51,440 bases of DNA from Acetobacter lambici (lineage in GTDB: Bacteria; Pseudomonadota; Alphaproteobacteria; Acetobacterales; Acetobacteraceae), in NCBI RefSeq assembly GCF_011516885.1, contig NZ_WOTD01000018.1, positions 1 to 51,440 on the forward strand. Direction: 5' to 3'. This document shows, piece by piece, positions 40,676-49,699 of the stretch. The notes below the pieces were generated by a model that saw only the letters and a list, made by a program, of their open reading frames with translations, ran no database searches and was not told the origin of the DNA. A program made the position numbers and the translations under genes. Each line of letters opens with the position of its first letter. Positions within the stretch are counted from its first letter, which is position 1.

Positions 40676-41833
40676 ATGAGCCTTCTGAGCGATGCATCCA
40701 CAGTGCTTGGGTATGACAGTCAAACGGCTAAGGGCGTTACAATCAGGATTGGCCAATACGTCATTACCGGCTGGGAGCGGGTTTCCATTCGTATCGGGCT
40801 GGAAATCATGCCCTGGGCGGCCATGCTGGAAACATCCAGTTGGCAACCCACTGCAACTGGAGGCAGTGACCTTTCAATCAACGAAGGGGATGCCTGTAGT
40901 ATCCTTATCGGTAATGATCAGGTCCTGACAGGCTACGTCCAGAGTATTGCCGAGGACATTGGGCCGGAAGAGCATTCCTTACGGATTGTCGCCACGTCCA
41001 GGTCGGTTGATGCAGTGGAATGCTCGGCCCTGTTTTCCACCTATCAGATGAACAACACGACCGTGCTGGGCATTGCCCAGCAGGTCTGCCAGCAGGCGGG
41101 CATACAGGTCAGATCTATTGGGGGTGCCGGGGAGACCAATATCCAGCAGTTCTCCGTCATTCTGACCGAAACCGCTTATGAGGTCATCGAGCGCGCTACG
41201 CGTCTGGCTGGATGTCTGTTTTACGACCAGCCAGATGGCAGCATCGTGCTTGCCCCTCTGGGCACCAAAAATGTTGGGTGCCTGACTATGGGGCAAAATA
41301 TTGAGCGCATGTCTGTCCTTCGCTCGCTCAGCGGTCGCTACAGTAACGTGCAGGCCATTATCCAGAATATGGCGGTGCTGTTCACTCCACCCGATGACGG
41401 CAACAAGCAGACACAGCAGATGCAGGCACAGACTGCTCCTGTACAGGCATCAGCGAATGATAGCGGGGTAAAGCGACCGCGCACACTGCTCATCCCGGTT
41501 GAAACAGGGGATGCGGATTACGCTGTGGCTCGCCAGCGAGTGCAGTGGGAGGTCGCGCGCCGGTACGGTCGATCACAGGTTGTGGAAATAACCAGCGATA
41601 GCTGGCGGGATAGCAACGGAGACCTCTGGCAACCCAACACGCTTTGCACGCTCTCGCGGCCACAGACAGGGTTTAAGAGAGAGGCGCTAATTGCTGAAAT
41701 TGAATTTGTGCAAGGCGAGAGCGGAACCCACGCCAATCTGGTTTTGATGCCCCCGCAGGCATTCAAACCCCAGCCACTGGTCCTGCCTCTGGCCCAGAGC
41801 GAGGGTGTGGCAGCCACCACAAGGAATTCCTGA
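40676..41833 (+). CDS. baseplate hub protein (Mu gpP-like)
   Basis: 385 residues. ITGWERVSIRIGLEIMPWAA, CSILIGNDQVLTGYVQSIAE and HSLRIVATSRSVDAVECSAL are the gpP-type blocks; a Gln-rich insertion lies near residues 245-260. Hub subunit that links tube and spike. Its stop overlaps the spike gene start by one base. Confidence 0.9.
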   Translation: MSLLSDASTVLGYDSQTAKGVTIRIGQYVITGWERVSIRIGLEIMPWAAMLETSSWQPTATGGSDLSINEGDACSILIGNDQVLTGYVQSIAEDIGPEEHSLRIVATSRSVDAVECSALFSTYQMNNTTVLGIAQQVCQQAGIQVRSIGGAGETNIQQFSVILTETAYEVIERATRLAGCLFYDQPDGSIVLAPLGTKNVGCLTMGQNIERMSVLRSLSGRYSNVQAIIQNMAVLFTPPDDGNKQTQQMQAQTAPVQASANDSGVKRPRTLLIPVETGDADYAVARQRVQWEVARRYGRSQVVEITSDSWRDSNGDLWQPNTLCTLSRPQTGFKREALIAEIEFVQGESGTHANLVLMPPQAFKPQPLVLPLAQSEGVAATTRNS

Positions 41834-42357
41834 TGTCCAACGCATTCAGCCGCATGAGCCGGCGTGTGTCCATGGCTCTGGGGTTGGGCCGCCTGACGGC
41901 CAATACGGATGAGGCGGCCTCTACCCATACCGTGCAGGTTGCACTGGCCGGCGGAGAACTCCGCAGTGATGTGCCTCTGCTCCAGCAGGTTGGTTTCCAT
42001 AGCTGCCCTCTACCGGGCTCGGATGTCGTGGTGTTGTTCCAGGCGGGGGACCGGTCGCGCGGTGTTGCCGTGGCGACCGGGGACCAACGGTCTTACCCCC
42101 GGGACCTGCAACCGGGTGATGCATGCCTCTACCACGTTACAACAGGTGCTCGGGTGTGGCTCAAGGCGGATGGCAGCATTTCCATCTCCACATCAGGCCC
42201 CCTCAATGTTGCCGCGTCTGAGGCAGTCTTTAACTGCCCCATAACCAGCAGCGGAGACATTTCGGCAAAGGGGGATGTGCTGGCCGGCAAAATCAGCCTG
42301 ACCAACCACAAGCACCCCGTGCAGGCTGCACCAGGCACTACAGGGGCACCGGAATAA
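41833..42357 (+). CDS. baseplate spike protein (Mu gp45-like)
   Basis: 174 residues. The N-terminal OB-like region (VGFHSCPLPGSDVVVLFQAG) and beta-helical C-terminus (VWLKADGSISISTSGPLNVA) fit phage spike proteins. His159-Lys-His161 near the end is the HxH motif that binds iron at the needle tip. It pierces the outer membrane. Confidence 0.88.
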   Translation: MSNAFSRMSRRVSMALGLGRLTANTDEAASTHTVQVALAGGELRSDVPLLQQVGFHSCPLPGSDVVVLFQAGDRSRGVAVATGDQRSYPRDLQPGDACLYHVTTGARVWLKADGSISISTSGPLNVAASEAVFNCPITSSGDISAKGDVLAGKISLTNHKHPVQAAPGTTGAPE

Positions 42358-42360
42358 AGC

Positions 42361-42858
42361 ATGGATATCGCACTTTCGTGGAACGTGGCCCGTGCGGAAG
42401 GGGAATGGATTGTCAGCAGCGGTGATCTGCTGCTTGGCAGCGCTCTGGCCTCTGCCGTGATGGTCAGCCTGTTCACAGACCGGGTGGCGCCAGAAACCAT
42501 AACCACACTCGACGGCGCGGTTGGAATTTCTCCCGCGGCTGGCGCTTCTGGTTCCCGCACAAACAACCGCCGTGGCTGGTGGGCCGATGCCTGGGCAGAC
42601 AGCCCCATAGGCTCGCGGTTGTGGCAGATGGAACGGGCCATAAAGGCCGGGCAGTCCAGTGTCCCGCGTGAGGTCGAAGCCATCTGTCAGGAAGCGCTGC
42701 AATGGCTGGTGGATGATGGCGTGGTCCAGAGCGTGGTGGTTGCCGCGCAATGGAATGCCACCAACAGGCAGGCGGTGGAATTCCGCGTGACCGTACAGGA
42801 GCCGGGGCAGGTTGCTTCTCAGGTGTTCCTGTTTTCATGGGCATGGAAGGGGCTGTAA
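42361..42858 (+). CDS. baseplate wedge protein (Mu gp46-like)
   Basis: 165 residues. SLFTDRVAPE, GWWADAWADSPIGSRLWQME and EALQWLVDDGVVQSVVV are characteristic of the phage GP46 family. It overlaps the gp47-like gene by one base. Confidence 0.9.
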   Translation: MDIALSWNVARAEGEWIVSSGDLLLGSALASAVMVSLFTDRVAPETITTLDGAVGISPAAGASGSRTNNRRGWWADAWADSPIGSRLWQMERAIKAGQSSVPREVEAICQEALQWLVDDGVVQSVVVAAQWNATNRQAVEFRVTVQEPGQVASQVFLFSWAWKGL

Positions 42859-43973
42859 TGCCATATGCAAGACCAACCCTGACCGACCTGCGGCAACAGG
42901 CGCTGCAGGATGTTCTGGACGGTGGAATATCCGGTGTTTCCGCCGTACTGCGCTTTTCTGTTCTCAGCGTTCTTTGTTACGCGCTGGCGGGCCTGTCCTA
43001 CCTCCATTACGCCTATCTGGACTGGATATCCCAACAGGCGGTCCCCTGGACGGCGACGGATGAATATCTGGAAAGCTGGGGGACATTAAAAGGTGTGACC
43101 CGCAAGGCACCGTCCGCAGCCTCTGGCAACGTTGCTTTCAATGTTACGGGGGATGGTACCATTCCAGCGGGCACTGGTATCGCGCTGGCTGGTGGCCTGA
43201 CGGCGACAACAACAGCCGACAGCACAACCAGCAATAGTATTGCCACAGCCCCGGCCACATGCAGCGTAACAGGCAGTGCTGGCAACCTGCCATCTGGCAG
43301 CATTGCTACATTGTCCAGCCCTGTGCCCGGCATACAGACAGTTGGTCTGGTATCCGCCGCCTTTGGTGGTGGCGCGGATATTGAGGAGGAGGAAGACTTC
43401 CGCTCCCGCGTCCTGCTCGCATGGCAAGGGGATGGGGAAAACGGCAAAAAGCAGGATTACATCGACTGGGCTCTGGCTGTGCCCGGTGTAAGCCGGGCAT
43501 GGGTAAACCCCTTGGGCTTTGGAGCCGGGACAGTGGTGGTTTACCCCATGCGGGATGATGCCAATGCAGCCAGTGGTGGCTTCCCGAATGGGACCGATGG
43601 GGCAAGTGCTTCAGATACACGCTATGCCACGGCAACTGGGGACCAACTGGTCATTGCCAACGCGCTTTATCAGTCGCAGCCGGTCGATGCACTTGTCATC
43701 GTCTGTAGCCCCGTGCCCCAGCCCGTGGACTTTACCATCGCGGATCTGGGCACCGGCAATACGGTTGCCAACCAGACACTTATCAAGGCCGCATTGACGG
43801 ACATGTTTCTCCGCCTGTCCGCCCCCGGAGGCACAATCCACCCCAACAACTGGGATGAAGCCTTGTCCGCCCTGAACCTGAGCACCTTCAGCGTCTCCCA
43901 GCCTACAGGCCCAGTTACGGGTGCCAACGCTGCCGCCATGCCAACGCTGGGCACCATCACCTTCGAGAGCTGA
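42858..43973 (+). CDS. baseplate J-like protein (Mu gp47-like)
   Basis: 371 residues from ATG 42858. LTDLRQQALQDVLDGG, YLHYAYLDWISQQAVPWTAT, DEYLESWGTLKGVTRKAPSA, and GGADIEEEEDFRSRVLLAWQ are the usual J-domain blocks. Baseplate wedge protein contacting the hub. Confidence 0.92.
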   Translation: MPYARPTLTDLRQQALQDVLDGGISGVSAVLRFSVLSVLCYALAGLSYLHYAYLDWISQQAVPWTATDEYLESWGTLKGVTRKAPSAASGNVAFNVTGDGTIPAGTGIALAGGLTATTTADSTTSNSIATAPATCSVTGSAGNLPSGSIATLSSPVPGIQTVGLVSAAFGGGADIEEEEDFRSRVLLAWQGDGENGKKQDYIDWALAVPGVSRAWVNPLGFGAGTVVVYPMRDDANAASGGFPNGTDGASASDTRYATATGDQLVIANALYQSQPVDALVIVCSPVPQPVDFTIADLGTGNTVANQTLIKAALTDMFLRLSAPGGTIHPNNWDEALSALNLSTFSVSQPTGPVTGANAAAMPTLGTITFES

Positions 43974-43974
43974 C

Positions 43975-44565
43975 ATGCCTCCTGTCTTTACCAAGGATAT
44001 GTTCCGCTCGGCATTTATGAGCCTGCTGCCAACCGGGCCGATATGGCCGAGGGATCAAGGCAGTGTGCTCTATCAGCTGAGTGCAGCGTGGGCGGCCAGC
44101 TTTGCGCGCAGCTCAGACCGGGCCGCTAATCTGCTTGTCGATGCTTTCCCCACCAGCACGATGGAACTACTGCCCGAGTGGGAGGCCACACTGGGTCTGC
44201 CAGACCCATGTGCGGGAACCAACCCAAGCATTGCTCAAAGGCGTGCTCAGGTTGTGGCGCGGCTGACGGATACCAATGGATGCTCGGTCCCGTATTTCAT
44301 CGCCTTTGCCAAAGCCCTTGGTTACGACATTACCATTACCCAGTTTGCCCCCCGGCGCTTTGGGGCGCGCTTTGGCACGCCATTTGGGGGGGAGGCATGG
44401 GCCTACGCATGGCAGGTCAATGCCCCCCAGTTCACAATCAACCGGCTGAAGTTTGGTGACAGCTTTGGCCAGCCATGGGCGCAGTGGAGCAATAATGTTC
44501 TGCAATGCGAACTGAAAGCCCGCGCCCCGGCCCATACAATCCTTTTATTCAATTACGGGAACTGA
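43975..44565 (+). CDS. YmfQ/DUF2313 tail protein (Mu gp48-like)
   Basis: 196 residues from ATG 43975. FMSLLPTGPIWPRDQGSVL, TMELLPEWEATLGLPDPCAG, and QRRAQVVARLTDTNGCSVPY match the family that links baseplate and tail fibres. Starts directly after the gp47-like gene. Confidence 0.9.
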   Translation: MPPVFTKDMFRSAFMSLLPTGPIWPRDQGSVLYQLSAAWAASFARSSDRAANLLVDAFPTSTMELLPEWEATLGLPDPCAGTNPSIAQRRAQVVARLTDTNGCSVPYFIAFAKALGYDITITQFAPRRFGARFGTPFGGEAWAYAWQVNAPQFTINRLKFGDSFGQPWAQWSNNVLQCELKARAPAHTILLFNYGN

Positions 44566-44566
44566 C

Positions 44567-45703
44567 ATGGATCTGCTGATCGCAGCCAACACGGTCATAC
44601 AGGCGCAGGCCGACACGGCCCCCGCCTCTGGCACACCCGGTTGGGCAACAGACGGAAACCCGGCGACCGGTCTTTTGGCAACAGATGCACCTGCATGGCA
44701 TTATAATATGATGATGGCAGAACTGATCGCCATCATCAAAGCTGCGGGTTTTACACCAAGCAACGCAGACTGGTCGCAGGTCCTCAAGGCCATGCAGACC
44801 ATTTTTGCTCCTGCTCAGTATGGTGTCGCTCCCTTCAGTGCATCGCTGGCACAGTTGATCGGGGGTTACCCGTTAGGTGCTATCGCGTTCGATGCCGCAG
44901 GCAATTATTGGCAGTCTACCAAGGCGAACAACCTGACTGTGCCAGGCGCAGATGGTGCAACTTGGGTGAATTTTTTTGCCGGGGTTATGACACAGCAGCA
45001 GGCTGACCTTCGTTATTTGTTGCTGACTGGCGGTAACGTCAAAGGCGCAATGGATTGGGGCGACAAAACCGCTGCTGGCACCACCACTCACCGCTTCTGG
45101 TCGGCAGGTGCGCCAGCCGAGGGTGATGCTACCCCAGATGCCACACTGACCATAAGCGGCGGCACACCGGGCACAGCCAATCAGGGCAGCGTGGCGCTTT
45201 CTACCAAGGAGTTGGACCTTAGCGGGACGGGACAGGTGCTTGTTCCTGACGTGGAGGATTTTGCTACCAAGCAGGCACTGAGCGCACAGATTGCTGAAGA
45301 ACGTTACCCGGCATCTGTTCCCACAACGGGGCAGGCGCGCATTACCAGTCTGGTACAGGATGCCAATGGGCGGACATTGTCCAACGGTGCGGTGCTAGCC
45401 AATCTGGCAGATTTGCCCATTGCTCCTACCGACAAGATACAGCGGTTTACCGTTACGGGGGCGGTGTATGAGCAAACTATTCCTTACCCAGAAGCATTTT
45501 CCTCGGAGGATGTAACTCTAATTATGACTGTTCAGGCGGTAGATGATTCACCCAAAGGTCTTGTTCTTGCCAATTACCGCTCGGGAACAAAAACCCCCAC
45601 CGGGTTTGGTATCCGCCTTATTTACTTAAACGGATATGGCAACCAGGCCCTTCCCTCATCCGATCCGGCCAACGTGGATATTATTGCAATAGGACCAGGA
45701 TAA
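44567..45703 (+). CDS. tail fibre protein
   Basis: 378 residues. The N-terminal part (about 1-110) is the attachment region, with AELIAIIKAAGFTPSNADWS typical of Mu-like fibres. The rest is beta-rich with YLLLTGGNVKGAMDWGDKTA, a fibre repeat. The C-terminus, around residue 300 on, should bind the host receptor. One base after the gp48-like gene. Confidence 0.82.
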   Translation: MDLLIAANTVIQAQADTAPASGTPGWATDGNPATGLLATDAPAWHYNMMMAELIAIIKAAGFTPSNADWSQVLKAMQTIFAPAQYGVAPFSASLAQLIGGYPLGAIAFDAAGNYWQSTKANNLTVPGADGATWVNFFAGVMTQQQADLRYLLLTGGNVKGAMDWGDKTAAGTTTHRFWSAGAPAEGDATPDATLTISGGTPGTANQGSVALSTKELDLSGTGQVLVPDVEDFATKQALSAQIAEERYPASVPTTGQARITSLVQDANGRTLSNGAVLANLADLPIAPTDKIQRFTVTGAVYEQTIPYPEAFSSEDVTLIMTVQAVDDSPKGLVLANYRSGTKTPTGFGIRLIYLNGYGNQALPSSDPANVDIIAIGPG

Positions 45704-46149
45704 TGAACGCGCCCTATACCGATGGAACACGCACATGGACCAGTCGCTATTATGCAGACCTGAATACGCCGTGCGGGTATTACGATCTGGCTGGCCTGTC
45801 CACGCTGGCTAATGTGCCAGACCCCGACAAGCTGTTTGCGCTGTGTGATGCTCAGTGGACTGCCCGCATGAACGGGAACAGTGTTCTGTCTAAAGCAGTG
45901 GTCAACGGTATCTGGCAGGATTATACCGCGCCAGCGGTCATCATCCCCATGAAAACGCAGGCGGTCACCGCGCAGGCATGGGTCCAGCAACAGGCCAACC
46001 TTGCTGCTGCAATGGGTGAGGTCTTTACGGCGGACATGAAGGCTTATGTGGCTGCCATTAACGCCATTGCCGACGGCACGGACACCACCAGTAAGGCATT
46101 GCCTGCTCAGCCCACGGATGTGTTGGCAGCAAGTGCTGCAACAGCCTGA
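45703..46149 (+). CDS. tail fibre assembly-like protein
   Basis: 148 residues. YGYYDLAGLSTLANVPD-type start (seen as CGYYDLAGLSTLANVPD) and an Ala-rich helical C-terminus. The place after the fibre gene, overlapping it by one base, fits a fibre chaperone. The family match is weak. Confidence 0.55.
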   Translation: MNAPYTDGTRTWTSRYYADLNTPCGYYDLAGLSTLANVPDPDKLFALCDAQWTARMNGNSVLSKAVVNGIWQDYTAPAVIIPMKTQAVTAQAWVQQQANLAAAMGEVFTADMKAYVAAINAIADGTDTTSKALPAQPTDVLAASAATA

Positions 46150-46176
46150 CTTGCATTAAGGTCTCGTACTGACCCG

Positions 46177-46199
46177 CCGCCCTGTGAGGCGGTTTTTTT
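46177..46199 (+). terminator. rho-independent terminator after the tail genes
   Basis: CCGCC at 46177-46181 pairs with GGCGG at 46188-46192, six-base loop, seven T at 46193-46199. Probably ends the late structural transcript. Confidence 0.82.
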
Positions 46200-46216
46200 A
46201 TGCCCGGATAAAACGA

Positions 46217-46714
46217 ATGACTGAAACACAGGGCGTGGCATCCTGCGCGTCTGATAATGACCTGCGCGCAATCGTGGGTGAGCATGCGCAAGAAATTTCT
46301 CAGATTAACGTCCGGTTGGATGGGCTGGGAAAAGAGCAGCATAATCTGATGCGTGAAGTTGTGGCGGTTCGCGCGGAAGGGAATGCCCGTTCGGAGGCTT
46401 CAGTTTCGGCACTCTCGGACATCCGGGGCAGTGTAGAAGGGCTTGTCCGCCAATTGGCAGAGCATACTGGTGCACAAAAGCGGCAGAATGAGCTGAAAGA
46501 GCAGGAACTCCGGGCAGTCAGGTTGCGTGGAGAGAAGATCAAAATATGGGGGACTGTCATCGGTATTATTGCCACCCTTGGTGGCATGATTGGTGGAACG
46601 CTCCTATCCAGCCAGACATGGGATGACTGGGCTTTTGGGGGTGTCCATTTCCTCCACCGTCACCCACACATGGATGATGGCCAGCAGGAGGCGGGGCAGC
46701 ATGACCGGCCTTAA
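46217..46714 (+). CDS. coiled-coil membrane protein of the lysis region (165 aa)
   Basis: Residues about 20-110 form a coiled coil (LDGLGKEQHNLMREVVAVRA; LVRQLAEHTGAQKRQNELKE), followed by a membrane span (IWGTVIGIIATLGGMIGGTL) and a His-rich tail. The layout recalls small holin-associated or spanin-like proteins. It overlaps the lysozyme-like gene by 14 bases. Confidence 0.62.
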   Translation: MTETQGVASCASDNDLRAIVGEHAQEISQINVRLDGLGKEQHNLMREVVAVRAEGNARSEASVSALSDIRGSVEGLVRQLAEHTGAQKRQNELKEQELRAVRLRGEKIKIWGTVIGIIATLGGMIGGTLLSSQTWDDWAFGGVHFLHRHPHMDDGQQEAGQHDRP

Positions 46715-47174
46715 CCTCTCCCAGTTCAAAGCCCGCATTGTTCTACCTGTTGTTCAGGCTATGGGGCCGGGTGGGGATGCCGCAGTTAACCTGCTGACCG
46801 GTACCGCGCTGGCGGAAAGTGGTCTGAGCTATCTGGCCCAGATCCAAGGGCCAGCACTAGGCCTGTGGCAGATGGAACCGGTAACACATGATGACTGCTG
46901 GGCAAACTGGCTGCGCTATCAGCCTGACCTCACAGATGAGATTTTGCACCTTTCCGGTATGGTCGCTCAGCAACCGGCCATCACCATGGTTTGGAACCTG
47001 CGCTACGCCTGCGCCTTGGCGCGAGTGAAGTACCTGCGCGCACCAGCTCCGCTACCGGCAGCTAATGATGCTGCAGCACTCAGCGCCTACCACAAACAGA
47101 ATTACAACACGGTGCTGGGTGCGGCCAATGCGGCCCACAACGTCGGGTTGTTTCAACAGGCCATTGCAGCCTGA
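46701..47174 (+). CDS. lysozyme-like protein, probable endolysin
   Basis: 157 residues. TALAESGLSYLAQIQGPALG contains a candidate catalytic Glu39, and GLWQMEPVTHDDCWANWL is a motif often seen in phage lysozyme/transglycosylase-like proteins. No signal peptide is seen, so a holin would be needed. It is followed by a hydrophobic protein that may be that holin. Confidence 0.62.
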   Translation: MTGLNLSQFKARIVLPVVQAMGPGGDAAVNLLTGTALAESGLSYLAQIQGPALGLWQMEPVTHDDCWANWLRYQPDLTDEILHLSGMVAQQPAITMVWNLRYACALARVKYLRAPAPLPAANDAAALSAYHKQNYNTVLGAANAAHNVGLFQQAIAA

Positions 47175-47189
47175 AGAAAGGAGCCAGCC

Positions 47190-47615
47190 ATGCGGCTTGC
47201 TCTGTTGCGCCAACTTGCATGGCGCCTTTTGACCAGGGAAAAATTGATGGTGGATACACCGCCCCAGCCCGCCAGAACGGCTGTGTTGACAGCAAAAGCT
47301 GTGAGCAAGCCCACGGTTCTGGTCGGGATTGTTCTCAGTATCCCAGACCCGTATCGCGAATACGTTCTGCTCGCATGGATTGCCGTAGCACTGGCCTGCA
47401 CGGATCTCACACCCCCTGTCGGCCATGGCCGCATGCAGGTGGTTCTGATGCTGGTCTACCGGGTGCTCAACTTTATCGCCTGCAACTGGGGGGCTGCGGC
47501 CAATGCGCTGACAACCCTCTGGATCAGCAAGGGGAGCGGCCTTCGCCCCCCGGTTGTGGCTGGCCGGGCAATTGTTCCGCCCAGCCCTTTGGCGCGGGAC
47601 AGTCCCCCGGACTGA
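47190..47615 (+). CDS. hydrophobic protein, possible holin (141 aa)
   Basis: AAAGGAGC at a good distance before ATG 47190. Two hydrophobic segments are visible: TVLVGIVLSIPD with YVLLAWIAVALACTDL, and VVLMLVYRVLNFIACNW. Placed after the endolysin candidate, it may be the holin. The Pro-rich C-terminus is not recognised. Confidence 0.5.
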   Translation: MRLALLRQLAWRLLTREKLMVDTPPQPARTAVLTAKAVSKPTVLVGIVLSIPDPYREYVLLAWIAVALACTDLTPPVGHGRMQVVLMLVYRVLNFIACNWGAAANALTTLWISKGSGLRPPVVAGRAIVPPSPLARDSPPD

Positions 47616-47639
47616 CCACGCCTTTTTCCCCCAATGCAC

Positions 47640-47665
47640 AGCCGCCCTCCCAGGCGGCTTTTTTT
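47640..47665 (+). terminator. rho-independent terminator
   Basis: AGCCGCC at 47640-47646 pairs with GGCGGCT at 47653-47659; T-run 47659-47665. Lies just before the 97-residue gene. Confidence 0.85.
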
Positions 47666-47680
47666 ATGGAGCACCCCCAT

Positions 47681-47974
47681 ATGAACGAACTTCAGTCCGC
47701 CTCGGCCCTGAATGGCCTGGTCTCCCAGATTGCCGGCAAGCATGAGGATGCCGCGGTTAAGGCCGACCTCAACCTCGCGGGCACAGCAATCAGCCTGCTG
47801 GTGCAGACACTGGTGCCCCGGCTGGATCCCGCGCTGGATCTGAACGGGGTTGATACGGCCCTGTCCGAAATTTTCTCCGGCATGACCAAGCTGGCCGCTT
47901 TGACGGCGGGCACCACGGTTGCCGCACAGGTTACGCAAGAGCCTGCCACAGACCCCACACAGGCCTCGGCCTGA
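47681..47974 (+). CDS. hypothetical phage protein (97 aa)
   Basis: MNELQSASALNGLVSQIAGK, then NLAGTAISLLVQTLVPRLDP: an Ala-rich, mostly helical protein, acidic at the end. GGAG nine bases before the ATG; an ATG 15 bases earlier is less likely. It is bracketed by two terminators and so forms its own unit. Function unknown. Confidence 0.6.
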   Translation: MNELQSASALNGLVSQIAGKHEDAAVKADLNLAGTAISLLVQTLVPRLDPALDLNGVDTALSEIFSGMTKLAALTAGTTVAAQVTQEPATDPTQASA

Positions 47975-47981
47975 CCCATGC

Positions 47982-48012
47982 GCCCCGTTGCCAACGCAGC
48001 GGGGCTTTTTTT
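47982..48012 (+). terminator. rho-independent terminator
   Basis: GCCCCG at 47982-47987 with CGGGGC at 48000-48005 (inner TGC/GCA pairs also possible), then seven T at 48006-48012. Confidence 0.82.
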
Positions 48013-48037
48013 GTTATCTGCCCAAGGACGATACGAA

Positions 48038-48727
48038 ATGAAAATATTTTCCCGCCGCAATATCCTGCGCTCCGGCACCCCCGAGAGTGTTCATGCCGTT
48101 CAGATCGAGGCTGTTGATAAGGGCAAGCGCCGCTTTATGGGGAATGCCCTTATGTCGGTCGGCGCTCTTGTGGCCGTTGCCACTATGGCCGGTTGTGCTG
48201 TTACAACCACGAACGGCGTGACAACCATCACGCTGGATGTGGCCAAGGTAAAGGCTTACGGGCAGGCGGGCCTGAATGCGGCCGCCACCGTGAGCAGCTT
48301 CCTTTCCGCTTTCCCGGCACTCGCGCCCTATGCTGCTGCCATCAGCGTTGCCGATACCGCTCTTTCCGGGGCGCTAACTGCATTCTCGGATGCCGCCGGG
48401 TCCACGCTGACCATCAACTACAATGATGCGTCGTGACAAACCCGTGTCAGCAGCGTTCTTGATGGCATTACCACGGTCTCTAGTTCGATCAACAGCGCCA
48501 TAGCTGGTTCCGGCTCCGTCCTGTCCGCGACCGTCATTGCCGATGCCAAAACAGCTGATAATGCGTTGGTCACCATCGTCAGTGTGTTTGAGGCATTGCT
48601 TGGTATCTCCTCCACCCGCGCGCCGGTTCGCGCGCGCATGACCCGCGATATGGTGTTTGTGGGGGCTTCCAACCCCGCCACCAGCATGACCGAGGCGCAG
48701 GCTCTGGCCATTCTGGGGGTGAAGTAA
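48038..48727 (+). pseudogene. lipoprotein-like gene interrupted by an in-frame TGA
   Basis: One reading frame of 229 codons runs from ATG 48038 to TAA 48725-48727, broken only by TGA at 48434-48436 (codon 133). Before it: a basic N-terminus, a hydrophobic segment and a lipobox-like MAGC (GALVAVATMAGC), then an Ala-rich region (SFLSAFPALAPYAAAISVAD). After it, 96 codons of clear coding character (TVSSSINSAIAGSGSVLSAT; SMTEAQALAILGVK) in the same frame, without a good start of their own. The context is TGA followed by C, which favours readthrough. It is either a recent nonsense mutation, a readthrough gene or a sequencing error. The shorter product would be 132 residues. Confidence 0.75.
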
Positions 48728-48816
48728 TGCGGCCATTCGCCTTGATTGCCTCGGCCGGGGCTATTCTGGCCGGGGCGTGGATGGCAGGCGTCTATGTGCG
48801 GGCGTGGTATCTATGA
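48727..48816 (+). CDS. 29-residue single-span membrane microprotein
   Basis: Starts in TAATG at the stop of the split gene and ends with ATGA on the next start. Sequence MRPFALIASAGAILAGAWMA with a short GVYVRAWYL tail: one membrane span. Not recognised. Confidence 0.58.
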   Translation: MRPFALIASAGAILAGAWMAGVYVRAWYL

Positions 48817-49601
48817 GCTGGCGCAAGCTCGGGTGCCGTCCGGCAGTTGTTCTGCCGGGACAGCCCCGCCTGAACGGTCTGCGCATGATGGCCCGCAAAG
48901 CTCCTGCCGTGCTGGACCGGTCGCACATCGACCCGGCTCCGCGCATGTTGGGGAATGACCAGATCGGAGATTGCACCAGCGCAGGGTTGGCCAACGCCCT
49001 GCGTGCCACGGCGGCCCTCGGTGGCTTTCAGATCGGTGTGGATGACGACAGCGCTATCCAGTTCTATGCCGAGAGCACCGGATACAAGCCGGGATGTCCA
49101 GAAACAGACCAGGGTGGCGTGGAGGTCGATGTTCTAAGGTTTACGGTGGTTTGTGGCTACCGTCTGGCATCTGGGGACTACTACCCCCTGTGGGGCACGG
49201 CCGACGCACAGGACCGCAATGCTCTGGCGTTGGTTATGGCCAGTCTCGGCACGGTCTATCTGGGCGTCCAGCTTTCCCAATCAGACATGAACCAGATTGA
49301 AGCCACCAATGGCACATGCGTGCTGGAGGCGGATAACAACGCATATGGCGACACTACGCCGGGCAGTGCTGGCGGCCATTGCCTGCTGGGCTGGAGCTAT
49401 AGCGGCCTGTCCGATTCCGACACAGTGGACCTGCTGACGTGGGGCGCAATCCAGAAGGCCACATGGGGCTGGCTGCATAGCCGGATCATGGAGGCCCACG
49501 GCCTTGTCTGGCCACAACTCACGCTGGCCAACGGCTTGTATCCAACCGGGCCTGATCTTGATGCGCTCCGTGCGCAGAATGTGGAGTTCCTGACGCCGTG
49601 A
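48813..49601 (+). CDS. papain-like cysteine protease family protein
   Basis: 262 residues from ATG 48813. The motif DQIGDCTSAGLANALRA has the papain-type Cys54 after the QxGxC-like start, and GGHCLLGWSYSG supplies His189; WGAIQKATWGWL at the end fits the last active-site region with Trp. This is the layout of C1-like peptidases, without a signal peptide or pro-region. It lies between membrane microprotein genes at the right end of the phage. Substrate unknown; it could act on host proteins, on virion parts or as cell-wall peptidase. Confidence 0.68.
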   Translation: MSWRKLGCRPAVVLPGQPRLNGLRMMARKAPAVLDRSHIDPAPRMLGNDQIGDCTSAGLANALRATAALGGFQIGVDDDSAIQFYAESTGYKPGCPETDQGGVEVDVLRFTVVCGYRLASGDYYPLWGTADAQDRNALALVMASLGTVYLGVQLSQSDMNQIEATNGTCVLEADNNAYGDTTPGSAGGHCLLGWSYSGLSDSDTVDLLTWGAIQKATWGWLHSRIMEAHGLVWPQLTLANGLYPTGPDLDALRAQNVEFLTP

Positions 49602-49699
49602 CGGTCATTGCATTCACGGCCACCACTATCGCCGGGGTGGCTGTAGGGCTTCTCGGCGGTTTTGTCTTTTATGCTTATGCAGCGAGTAATTCACAATGA
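49598..49699 (+). CDS. 33-residue membrane microprotein
   Basis: GTG start inside GTGA at the end of the protease gene. One hydrophobic span (TIAGVAVGLLGGFVFYAYA) with a short polar tail. It overlaps the next microprotein by ATGA. Not recognised. Confidence 0.55.
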   Translation: MTVIAFTATTIAGVAVGLLGGFVFYAYAASNSQ

